A stretch of DNA of 64,000 nucleotides, taken from NCBI RefSeq assembly GCF_016055025.1, contig NZ_JAECVW010000002.1; one strand, 5' to 3'. Origin of the DNA: Thermoactinomyces intermedius (GTDB lineage Bacteria > Bacillota > Bacilli > Thermoactinomycetales > Thermoactinomycetaceae). Below the pieces are notes generated by a model. The model did not search any database. It was given only the letters and a program-made list of their open reading frames with translations, and was not told the DNA's origin. The position numbers and the translations under genes are program-made. Below, piece after piece: positions 54,397 through 61,600 of the stretch (positions are counted from its first letter, which is position 1; every line of letters begins with the position of its first letter).

Positions 54397-55245
54397 TGTT
54401 GCCAAATATCTTTTGGTCGTCTCCATGCTCTGGTGCCCGGCCAAACGGCAAACGGTTTTCAGATCGGCTCCAGCTTCGATTAACCGGCGGCAAAAGGTGT
54501 GCCTTAAGGTATGGGGCGAATATGCTTTTAACCCGATCTCCTTCAGATATTTTTTCACCAGGTAATGAACCCCCTGCCTGGACATTTTTGCCCCGCTTTG
54601 GGTGCAAACCACCGGCCCTTTGTTTCCCCCTTCTTTCCGCCAGTCATTCAACGCCCGGTAAAGACGTTGCGTGATCGGAATCCTTCGTTTTCCCTGTTCG
54701 TTTTTCACTAAAATTTCGTGATCTTCCCACAATATTTGGTCCCAATCCATCCGGATCAGCTCAGAAACCGTGCAACCTGCATCCAGCATCAACAACAACA
54801 GGCACCGGTTCCTTGATCGTTTCCAATCATTTTTCTCCATCTCCACCTGAATCAGCAACCGCTTCTCTTCCTCTTTGTCCAACCAGGAGTGGGGAGGCAA
54901 AACGGTTGGGGAAGAAGGCGTTTTCCAATCAATCTCCAGTAACGGATTGGTTCCCGCCAGGTTTTTTTCGATCAAGAAGTCCCAAAAAGATTTTAATGAA
55001 GCCATATATTTATGAACCGTGGCGATCGAAAGCTTTCTTTGCGTTAACAATTCCTGTTGAAAAGCGATGATATGAGAGCTCAACACTTGGGTGGGCAAGG
55101 CCAATGAAGGATATTTTTGCTGAAACCACGCCGCGAACATCAACACCGTCATCACATATTCATCAATCGTCCGCTGCCTTCTTCCCGTGTCAACCAACCA
55201 CTTCACAAACTCATCCACAAAATCTGAAAAACTGCTGAAATCCAC
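54385..55245 (-). CDS. Tyrosine recombinase, XerC/D-like, first catalytic Arg replaced
   Basis: A 286-residue protein with an N-terminal core-binding SAM-like domain (1-100) and a catalytic domain. The Lys (NEQGKRRIPI), HxxR (SPHTLRHTFCRR), GH (LAGHQSMETT) and Tyr (KRYL) are present. The first catalytic arginine, normally in GLRxSEL, is Thr here (GCTVSEL, codon ACG). AAGGGAGGTG precedes a GTG at 55245, preferred over the longer frame at 55284. No att-like repeats were found beside it, so it looks like a chromosomal recombinase or an integrase relic. Confidence 0.82.
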   Translation of the reverse strand: MDFSSFSDFVDEFVKWLVDTGRRQRTIDEYVMTVLMFAAWFQQKYPSLALPTQVLSSHIIAFQQELLTQRKLSIATVHKYMASLKSFWDFLIEKNLAGTNPLLEIDWKTPSSPTVLPPHSWLDKEEEKRLLIQVEMEKNDWKRSRNRCLLLLMLDAGCTVSELIRMDWDQILWEDHEILVKNEQGKRRIPITQRLYRALNDWRKEGGNKGPVVCTQSGAKMSRQGVHYLVKKYLKEIGLKAYSPHTLRHTFCRRLIEAGADLKTVCRLAGHQSMETTKRYLATNKK

Positions 55246-55356
55246 AAAATCACACCTCCCTTGGTGTCTCCCATTATAAGGCATCCGGATCGGTTGGCAA
55301 ATTGTTGGAAGTTAAAACATATAAATAAGCAAAAACGGACAAGGTTGGTTTCGCTG

Positions 55357-55959
55357 ATGTACAAGTTTATCATGCGCACGCTTTGCTACCCTGCCGGTTT
55401 AATCATCAAATCGCTGGGCATCACGCTGATGATCGGTTCCCGGGCGGGGACGGATGCCTGGAACGGATTATATGTGGGAATGAGTGATCAGTTTGGATTC
55501 ACTGTCGGAACATGGGTGATTCTCATCGGAATGCTGATCATTTTGCTGAATGCCGGTTTAAAAAAGGGAAAGCCGGACCTCTTTTCATTGCTGACGGTGC
55601 TCATCCTCGGAACCTGCATCGATTTTTGGTTGAACATCCTTTCCTTTTATCCGGTCAATCGCTTGGAGCAAATGCTCACGTTTTGGGCCGGACTGATTTG
55701 CACCTGTTTTGGCATTTCGGTCTATGTACAAGGAAAATTTGCGCTGACCCCGTGTGACGATCTGATGTACGTTCTGTGCCGGCGGTTCGGGCTGAGCCTG
55801 GCTGTATCCAAAACCCTCACGGATGGCTGCGCGCTCGTTTTCGCATTGATGCTTCACGGGCCGATTTCGGTCGGAACCGTCATCTTCACCTTTTTAAGCG
55901 GCCCTTTGGTGCAGTTTTTTGCCCCCAAAATCGATGGATTGTTGAAACAGGTAAAATAA
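55357..55959 (+). CDS. YczE/YitT-like integral membrane protein
   Basis: A 200-residue protein with five hydrophobic segments: IKSLGITLMIGSRAGTDAWN, GISVYVQGKFALTPCDDLMY and SKTLTDG fit the YczE family of membrane proteins, of unknown biochemical function. The frame opens at 55261, but ATG 55357 suits the family. Its 3' end overlaps the convergent nuclease gene by 66 bases. Confidence 0.8.
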   Translation: MYKFIMRTLCYPAGLIIKSLGITLMIGSRAGTDAWNGLYVGMSDQFGFTVGTWVILIGMLIILLNAGLKKGKPDLFSLLTVLILGTCIDFWLNILSFYPVNRLEQMLTFWAGLICTCFGISVYVQGKFALTPCDDLMYVLCRRFGLSLAVSKTLTDGCALVFALMLHGPISVGTVIFTFLSGPLVQFFAPKIDGLLKQVK

Positions 55960-56430
55960 TCCACCCTGCGATGCCCGGGATGGATCATTGTCCGGAGGTG
56001 CCAACGCTTTGATCTCCAGTTTTTTTCCGACCCGGAATACCAGGCGGGTCCCATCCGGATATTGGCTCAATTGTTCTTGGATCCAGTTTTCCACCACCCG
56101 GTTGTTGTCACTGGGAACATAATCCACATACGAACCGGCTCCGCCCTCCTTGCAGACATGAAGCGGCCACTCCACCCGGTCATAACCATCTTTTACGGGA
56201 TGGTTTTTAAAAGCGGCTTCCCTCCGGGCTTCGGCATTGGCCCGGTCGAGGGTGCAAACATGGATCTTGGTAGTCCGGAAAGCATTCCGGAAAAACCTGG
56301 CCCTCTCAGCAAACGTCTTGTCCAAATAAAAAACGGCCCCTTTGCTGAAATCAGCACTCTGGTTTTCCCCGCTTGCCGAACATCCCGTAACCAGCCAAAT
56401 CAAACTGAACATCACACTCCAAAAGCGCAT
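55894..56430 (-). CDS. NucB-like deoxyribonuclease lipoprotein
   Basis: A 178-residue protein: lipoprotein signal (lipobox LVTGC) then a NucA/NucB domain with YDRVEWPLHVCKEGGAGSYV, YVPSDNNRVVENWI and YPDGTRLVF. Compare DRxEYPxxxCxEGG...YVPSSDNR in Bacillus NucB. The domain degrades DNA outside the cell; lipidation would anchor it at the surface. AAGGAGGAAACCG precedes the ATG. Confidence 0.87.
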   Translation of the reverse strand: MRFWSVMFSLIWLVTGCSASGENQSADFSKGAVFYLDKTFAERARFFRNAFRTTKIHVCTLDRANAEARREAAFKNHPVKDGYDRVEWPLHVCKEGGAGSYVDYVPSDNNRVVENWIQEQLSQYPDGTRLVFRVGKKLEIKALAPPDNDPSRASQGGLFYLFQQSIDFGGKKLHQRAA

Positions 56431-56442
56431 CGGTTTCCTCCT

Positions 56443-56553
56443 TTATGGCAAAACAATTTCCGGAATTAACACATGTTTTCCATTTTTAATATGGACGGAT
56501 CCCTCCCTTTTTATAAGCGCCATTTGCCAAGCGAAAGTTGGTATGCCCGCCAT
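56443..56553 (-). CDS. Possible 36-aa ORF upstream of the NucB-like gene
   Basis: An ATG-start frame encodes MAGIPTFAWQMALIKREGSV, then HIKNGKHVLIPEIVLP, stopping 12 bases before the nuclease ATG, just before its ribosome binding site. The frame stays open some 20 codons upstream with no good start. It could be a remnant or coupled leader peptide; weak. Confidence 0.25.
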   Translation of the reverse strand: MAGIPTFAWQMALIKREGSVHIKNGKHVLIPEIVLP

Positions 56554-56680
56554 CAAAGCCTGACCAATATCTTTGCCATCCGGATCACTCTTTTGGTTCC
56601 CGACCTTCAGATCCTATATAATGAATAATAGGAATGTTTTTATAAATATCCAACCGAATTCATCCGGAGGTGTCGTTTCC

Positions 56681-58006
56681 ATGACCCGAAAACATGGATT
56701 AAAAATTGTCGCCATCGGCGGCGGGTCCAGCTATACGCCGGAACTGGTCGAAGGATTCATCAAAAGATACGACCATCTGCCTGTCCGGGAATTGTGGCTG
56801 GTCGATATTCCCGAGGGAAAAGAAAAATTAAACATTGTCGGGAATCTGGCCAAACGCATGGTGAACAAAGCCGGACTACCCATCCGCATTCATCTCACGT
56901 TAGACCGGCAGCAAGCGCTTCAAGGTGCGGATTTCGTCATCACCCAGTTCCGGGTCGGAGGCCTTCGCGCCCGGGCATTGGATGAAAAGATCCCTCTTCG
57001 ATACGGTGTGATCGGACAGGAAACCAACGGGCCGGGCGGCCTTTTCAAAGGACTTCGCACCATCCCCGTCATCCTGGATATCTGCAAAGAGATGGAAACC
57101 CTTTGTCCCGATGCCTGGCTGATCAATTTCACCAATCCGGCCGGCATGGTCACGGAAGCCATCCTCCGATACAGCCCGCTTACCAAAGTGGCCGGCCTTT
57201 GCAACATTCCCGTCGGAATGAAAATGAGCGTGGCCCAAATGCTTCAGGTCGAGCCGGAGCGGATTCATATCGACTTTGCCGGATTAAACCACATGGTCTT
57301 CGGGCTCAACGTTTATCTCGACGGGCAAAACATCACCGGACAAATCATTGACCGGATCGCCCAAGGAGACACCTCCGGCATCCGTGCCAAAAACATTATT
57401 GACTTGGGCTGGGAAAAAGAGTTTATCAAAGCGTTGGGCATCCTTCCTTGTCCGTATCACCGGTACTACTTCCAAACGGAAAAAATGCTGGCCGAAGAAC
57501 AAGAGCAAGCGCGAAAAACCGGAACCCGCGCCGAAGTGGTGCAAAAAGTGGAAGCTGAACTGTTTGAAAAATACAAAGACCCAAAGCTCGCCGCCAAACC
57601 GCCCGAACTGGAACAACGCGGCGGCGCTTACTACAGTGATGCCGCCTGCAACCTGATCGACTCCATTTATCATGACCGCAAAGACATCCAAACCGTCAAT
57701 GTAAAAAATCAAGGCGCCATCGCCAGCATCCCCCACGATTCCGCCGTCGAAATCAACTGCGTCATCACCGCAAGCGGCCCCAAACCCATCGCCATCGGAG
57801 ACCTGCCCATCCCCGTCAGAGGCCTCGTCCAACAGATTAAATCCTTCGAACGGGTTGCCGCCGAAGCCGCCGTAACCGGCAACTACCATACCGCCCTGCT
57901 TGCCATGACCATCAATCCGCTCGTCCCTTCCGACTCCGCCGCCAAAAAAATCCTGGATGAAATGCTGAAAGCCCACCAAAAATATCTGCCGCAATTTCAA
58001 CAATAA
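56681..58006 (+). CDS. Family 4 glycosidase, 6-phospho-beta-glucosidase-like
   Basis: A 441-residue GH4 enzyme: IVAIGGGSSYTPELVEGFI (NAD site), FRVGGLRARALDEKIPLRYG, INFTNPAGMVTEAIL, AGLCNIPVGM (metal Cys and the NIP motif) and the GLNHMVFG His. GH4 enzymes use NAD+ and Mn2+ to hydrolyse phosphorylated disaccharides. GGAGGTG precedes ATG 56681; the longer frame is not needed. No PTS gene is adjacent, so substrate is unclear. Confidence 0.93.
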   Translation: MTRKHGLKIVAIGGGSSYTPELVEGFIKRYDHLPVRELWLVDIPEGKEKLNIVGNLAKRMVNKAGLPIRIHLTLDRQQALQGADFVITQFRVGGLRARALDEKIPLRYGVIGQETNGPGGLFKGLRTIPVILDICKEMETLCPDAWLINFTNPAGMVTEAILRYSPLTKVAGLCNIPVGMKMSVAQMLQVEPERIHIDFAGLNHMVFGLNVYLDGQNITGQIIDRIAQGDTSGIRAKNIIDLGWEKEFIKALGILPCPYHRYYFQTEKMLAEEQEQARKTGTRAEVVQKVEAELFEKYKDPKLAAKPPELEQRGGAYYSDAACNLIDSIYHDRKDIQTVNVKNQGAIASIPHDSAVEINCVITASGPKPIAIGDLPIPVRGLVQQIKSFERVAAEAAVTGNYHTALLAMTINPLVPSDSAAKKILDEMLKAHQKYLPQFQQ

Positions 58007-58007
58007 A

Positions 58008-58033
58008 AAAGGCGGGGATTCATTCCCCGTCCC
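58008..58033 (-). terminator. Terminator of the Arg-rich small gene
   Basis: GCGGGGA and TCCCCGT pair with a short loop; on the minus strand TTTTTTATTG follows. It lies between the convergent GH4 gene and the Arg-rich ORF. Confidence 0.7.
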
Positions 58034-58056
58034 AACCATAAAATTAGAGAACCGGA

Positions 58057-58341
58057 TTAAACACAACGCACCGAAATCAGCGTATTTCGGCGAACTCTCC
58101 GGACAATCGTTCTCCGGATGCGCCGCCCTCTGCAGACAAAAATAAAGGTTTGTCTGTGCCGGCCCCGGCCGCAGATGACCACCAAAACTTCACCGGGGCG
58201 CAAAAAAAAGCGGCGAATGCGCACCACTCTTCTTCCGCAGCGCACAATTCTTCTCTCTCCCCGGCGGAGAACGAAAATTCTCCTTGCCTGTGCCGCAGTG
58301 ACCCCATGATCTTGGCCAAGGTGGATTCCAAACTCTGTCAT
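58057..58341 (-). CDS. Small Arg-rich protein of unknown function
   Basis: A 94-residue frame with AAGGAGGGATAGG before its ATG and a terminator downstream, so it is very likely a gene. About 26 of 94 residues are Arg, arranged in alternating basic/hydrophobic blocks (RRIFVLRRGERRIV, VVRIRRFFLRPGEV, RRIRRTIVRRVRR) suggestive of repeated beta strands. Other frames here lack a good ribosome binding site. It could bind nucleic acid or belong to the spore coat; both are guesses. Confidence 0.65.
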   Translation of the reverse strand: MTEFGIHLGQDHGVTAAQARRIFVLRRGERRIVRCGRRVVRIRRFFLRPGEVLVVICGRGRHRQTFIFVCRGRRIRRTIVRRVRRNTLISVRCV

Positions 58342-58547
58342 CCTATCCCTCCTTTTTACAAAGCTAAATTATTCTATGAATTTCCCTGCAATTGGTCTAA
58401 ACCAAGAACCAAATTTCATGAAATTAAACTTCTTCTTGATTCCCCCTGTCATTTGCTTTGCATGCAGATGCAAAATTGCTCTTGACACTCTGAAACAAAA
58501 GGATCATCATGACCGTGCGAAGAAAAAACAGGGAGAGGAGACAAAAC

Positions 58548-58913
58548 ATGGATAATGTACCTGCCAGCGTGATAACCGAATCCATCCAATCCTTTCAATC
58601 CACCATCCGCAAATCGGAGAATGCCTTGGATCAGATGACGCAAAAAGGCGCAAACACCTTCCTCATCCGGAAAAGGCTCAAAGCCTTTCACATCGGCTTG
58701 GCCATGCTGGAATACGCCTGGTATCAAAGGCCTCATCCTTTCACATCTGAAGAGCTGACCGAAGCCCGCCAAATTCTTACCGAGTTACTCCCTTCCATTG
58801 AAAAGATTTACGCAAAGTCAAAAGAAGGAAGTCCGCAAAAAACACTTTTGGAAAGAAGAATCCAAGCGTTCAACCTGGCCATTCAAGCAATTGACGATTC
58901 AGCGAAAAAGTAA
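58548..58913 (+). CDS. Helical protein with internal duplication
   Basis: A 121-residue protein from ATG 58548 after GGGAGAGGAG. Two halves resemble each other: NTFLIRKRLKAFHIGLAMLE and KTLLERRIQAFNLAIQAID, giving probably a helical hairpin pair. No family recognised. Single gene with a weak hairpin after it. Confidence 0.65.
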   Translation: MDNVPASVITESIQSFQSTIRKSENALDQMTQKGANTFLIRKRLKAFHIGLAMLEYAWYQRPHPFTSEELTEARQILTELLPSIEKIYAKSKEGSPQKTLLERRIQAFNLAIQAIDDSAKK

Positions 58914-58954
58914 AGGACAGGCCGGCCGCCGTGCGGTCTTCCTGCCCTTTCTTT

Positions 58955-59083
58955 TTAATGTTGAATGACCTTTTTATTTGGATCCAAATCGAGATGATCG
59001 AGATCCACCATTTGAATTTCCTGTGGCAAAGTATATGTGTATAACAAAATATTCACTCTCTTCGGCACCCTCAAGTGACTTAG
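58955..59083 (-). pseudogene. Decayed fourth copy of the tandem lipoprotein (3' remnant)
   Basis: On the minus strand one frame reads EGAEESEYFVIHIYFAT, then after a frameshift another gives PQEIQMVDLDHLDLDPNKKV, then IQH and a TAA. Aligned with the intact copies (PKEAEESQYTLYRYNI, FEDIQNIDIDHHDLDQYKTV, IKE) this is the last 45 residues. The 5' portion is gone; it begins next to the shared 'acttagccataaa' spacer, which suggests unequal crossing over. Confidence 0.65.
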
Positions 59084-59093
59084 CCATAAAATT

Positions 59094-59125
59094 GGGGATG
59101 AGCCAATATCATTCTGCTCATCCCC
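59094..59125 (-). terminator. Terminator of tandem lipoprotein copy 1
   Basis: GGGGATGAGC pairs with GCTCATCCCC; on the minus strand AATTTTAT follows. The same element recurs after the other copies. Confidence 0.7.
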
Positions 59126-59131
59126 GTTTCC

Positions 59132-59863
59132 CTATTCTTTGATGACTGTCTTATATTGATTCAGATCATGATGATCAATGTCTATGTTTTGGATATCTTC
59201 AAAATGAATATTATAGCGGTATAAGGTATATTGACTAGCTTCAGCTTCCTTTGGTGCTGATTTTAATTCATCATCTGCAACAAAAATTGTTACTCCAACT
59301 TGGTTAAAGTTTAACCTTTTTAATTCTTTTAGAAAGTTTTTGATTCCTTGTTCATATTGACCATTTTGCTCATAAACCCTTAAGGTCACATTTAGCTTAT
59401 ATTCTGGATCCCCTCCATTTTTCAAGACTTCAAACACAGATGGAATCTCTCCGGTATACTTATCTTTTTTGGTTCCGTTTGAAAAACCAATATTTTCGAT
59501 TTCTCTTACATCAAAATTTTTTTCAACTAAAGACGTGGTTTTGGGTTTTAATTCTTCCGTCCATAATGTTGCCACATAGGTATCCCTGATTTCATTCGGT
59601 TCCATAATGATTGCCACATAAGTGTTTTGACCATCTTTTATATTCCCTTCAACGGTATAAGTCTTGCCAGTAAAAAGATCTTTCCTGACCTCGGATACTT
59701 CATAATCTTTATTATATGTATCTTTGATATACTGGATCGCTTTTTCTTTGATCTCTTTCTCTTCTGCTCGATTCATATCTCCCATGCCTCCCGTTCCTGT
59801 GCATCCAGCCACAAGGAATACAAACAACAGAATGAAAACCATCCAGCTTCTTTGGATATTCAC
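59132..59863 (-). CDS. Tandem lipoprotein copy 1, candidate immunity protein
   Basis: A 243-residue lipoprotein (lipobox LVAGC) with an alternating helix/strand domain: EEKEIKEKAIQYIKDTYNKD, YTGEIPSVFEVLKNGGD, FVADDELKSAPKEAE, ending YKTVIKE. A GTG at 59863 follows GGAAGGAAGTGG and matches the start in copy 2; the open frame reaches 59893. It is very similar to copy 2. Together with copy 3 it lies downstream of a secreted lipase, the arrangement of T7SS lipase toxins and tandem lipoprotein immunity genes in Staphylococcus aureus (TslA/TilA). Sequence relation to TilA is not claimed. Confidence 0.8.
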   Translation of the reverse strand: MNIQRSWMVFILLFVFLVAGCTGTGGMGDMNRAEEKEIKEKAIQYIKDTYNKDYEVSEVRKDLFTGKTYTVEGNIKDGQNTYVAIIMEPNEIRDTYVATLWTEELKPKTTSLVEKNFDVREIENIGFSNGTKKDKYTGEIPSVFEVLKNGGDPEYKLNVTLRVYEQNGQYEQGIKNFLKELKRLNFNQVGVTIFVADDELKSAPKEAEASQYTLYRYNIHFEDIQNIDIDHHDLNQYKTVIKE

Positions 59864-59948
59864 CTTTTCCACTTCCTTCCTATCATCAATCAATTCCTAA
59901 GGTCATTATATAAATTTCTCTTGTCCCATTAACTTAGCCATAAATTTA

Positions 59949-59978
59949 GGGATGGGCAAATTTCTTTCTGCCCGTCCC
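59949..59978 (-). terminator. Terminator of tandem lipoprotein copy 2
   Basis: GGGATGGGC pairs with GCCCGTCCC; minus strand continues TAAATTTATGG. Confidence 0.65.
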
Positions 59979-59985
59979 CGTTTCT

Positions 59986-60717
59986 TTATTCTTTGATTAC
60001 TGTTTTATATTGATCCAGATCATGATGATCAATGTCTATGTTTTGGATATCTTCAAATGATATATTATAGCGGTATAAGGTATATTGACTTTCTTCGGCT
60101 TCCTTCGGTGCTGATTTTAATTCATCATCTGCAACAAAAATTGTTACTCCAACTTGGTTAAAGTTCAGCTTTTTTAGTTCTTCTAAAAAGCTCTTGATTC
60201 CTTTTTCATATTGGCCATTTTGTTCATAGACTCTCAATTTTACGATTAGCTCATAATCCGGAGCCCCTTCATTTTTCAAGACTTCAAACACCGATGGAAT
60301 CTCTCCGGTATACTTATCTTTTTTCGGGCCATTTGAATAAGCAATGTGCTCAATCTTTCTCTCATCAAAATGTTTTTGAACCAATGACGTGATCTTTGGT
60401 TTGAGTTCTTCGGTCCATAATGTTTCCACATAAGTATCCCTGATTTCATTCTGTTCCATAATGATTGCTACATAAGTGTTTTTATCATCTTTTATATTTC
60501 CTTCAACTGTATATATCTGTCCGCTTAAAAAATCTTTCGTCACATCAGAAACTTCATATTCCTTATTATACGTATCCTTGATATACCGAATCGCTTTTTC
60601 TTTGATCTCTTTTTCTTCAGCTTTATCCATATCTCCCACTCCTCCCGTGCCTGTGCATCCTGCCAGCAAGTATACAAACAACAGGATGAAAACAATCCAG
60701 CTTCTTTTGAAATTCAT
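59986..60717 (-). CDS. Tandem lipoprotein copy 2, candidate immunity protein
   Basis: Same length and layout as copy 1: lipobox LLAGC, EEKEIKEKAIRYIKDTYNKE, YTGEIPSVFEVLKNEGA, FVADDELKSAPKEAEESQ, YKTVIKE at the end. Its stop lies exactly 854 bases from that of copy 1. AAGGGAG precedes ATG 60717. Differences cluster in the middle region, as would be expected if paralogues match different toxins. Confidence 0.8.
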   Translation of the reverse strand: MNFKRSWIVFILLFVYLLAGCTGTGGVGDMDKAEEKEIKEKAIRYIKDTYNKEYEVSDVTKDFLSGQIYTVEGNIKDDKNTYVAIIMEQNEIRDTYVETLWTEELKPKITSLVQKHFDERKIEHIAYSNGPKKDKYTGEIPSVFEVLKNEGAPDYELIVKLRVYEQNGQYEKGIKSFLEELKKLNFNQVGVTIFVADDELKSAPKEAEESQYTLYRYNISFEDIQNIDIDHHDLDQYKTVIKE

Positions 60718-60801
60718 CTTTTTTACTCCCTTCCTATCATCAATCAATTGTTAAGATCATTATATAAATTCCGCTGTCCCATTGACTTAGCCATAAATTT
60801 A

Positions 60802-60832
60802 GGGATGGGCCAATATCTTTCTTGCCCATCCC
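60802..60832 (-). terminator. Terminator of tandem lipoprotein copy 3
   Basis: GGGATGGGC pairs with GCCCATCCC in the same position as after the other copies. Confidence 0.65.
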
Positions 60833-60839
60833 TGTTTCT

Positions 60840-61586
60840 CTATTCTTTGATTACCGTTTTATATTGATCCAGATCAAGATTATCAATATCCACTTTTTGA
60901 ATGTCATCGATAACAATATTGTAGCGATACAGAGTATAGCTGCTTTCCTTAACGTCTTCAGGGGCCGATTTCAATTCATCATCTGCAACAAATACTTCCA
61001 TCATAACTTTATTAAAATTCATTGATTGGGCTTCTTTCAAAAAGTTTTTCAGACCTGATTCATACAGCCCATTATCGTTATAAATTCGTGCAGTAATCAC
61101 TAAAGTAAAGTCCTTATCTCCACCATTTTTCAACACTTCAAATACAGATGGAACTTCTCCGCTATATTTATGGGGCCTCTTCCCATTGCTGTATGAAATA
61201 CTTTCAATCCGCCTTACATCCATATATTTGTTTATCATTGCTGTTATTTTGGGACTCAATTCTTGCCTCCATAACGCTATTACATAAGTATCTTTGATTT
61301 CATTGTCCTTCTCCCAAATCACCGTCACTTCCGTATCCTTTCCATCTTTCACTTTTCCCCGTACACGGATGAGTCCGGCAGCTTGTCCCTTGCTCACTTC
61401 ACTCACTTCAAAATCTTTATTATATTTTTCTTTAATATATTTAATTGCCTTTTCTTTGAGCTGTTTCTCTTCTTCTTGACTCATTTGCTTTCCCTCTTCC
61501 TGTATTGTTTCTATCGAATTTGTCTGACAACCAGTTAACAACAAAGCAAACATAAATATTACAAGAAACCATCTTTTTCTAAACAC
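60840..61586 (-). CDS. Tandem lipoprotein copy 3, most divergent, candidate immunity protein
   Basis: A 248-residue lipoprotein (lipobox LLTGC) that keeps QLKEKAIKYIKEKYNKDFEV, YSGEVPSVFEVLKNGGDKDF, FVADDELKSAPED and the YKTVIKE end, but differs elsewhere. Its stop is again exactly 854 bases from that of copy 2. GTGAGG, overlapping the lipase stop region, serves a GTG at 61586, so translation is coupled to the lipase. Being next to the lipase, it is the best candidate for its cognate partner. Confidence 0.8.
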   Translation of the reverse strand: MFRKRWFLVIFMFALLLTGCQTNSIETIQEEGKQMSQEEEKQLKEKAIKYIKEKYNKDFEVSEVSKGQAAGLIRVRGKVKDGKDTEVTVIWEKDNEIKDTYVIALWRQELSPKITAMINKYMDVRRIESISYSNGKRPHKYSGEVPSVFEVLKNGGDKDFTLVITARIYNDNGLYESGLKNFLKEAQSMNFNKVMMEVFVADDELKSAPEDVKESSYTLYRYNIVIDDIQKVDIDNLDLDQYKTVIKE

Positions 61587-61600
61587 CTTTAATTTACACC

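Noticed and set aside
54355..55300. Attachment sites for the tyrosine recombinase
   Set aside because: The long palindrome at 54358-54396 looks like a terminator, and no matching direct repeat was found nearby.
57284..58066. 260-codon minus-strand frame inside the GH4 gene
   Set aside because: Gly/Phe/Asp-rich antisense shadow typical of GC-biased codon mirrors.
58077..58331. 84-codon frame overlapping the Arg-rich ORF
   Set aside because: No ribosome binding site at its start; the AAGGAGG box serves the other frame.
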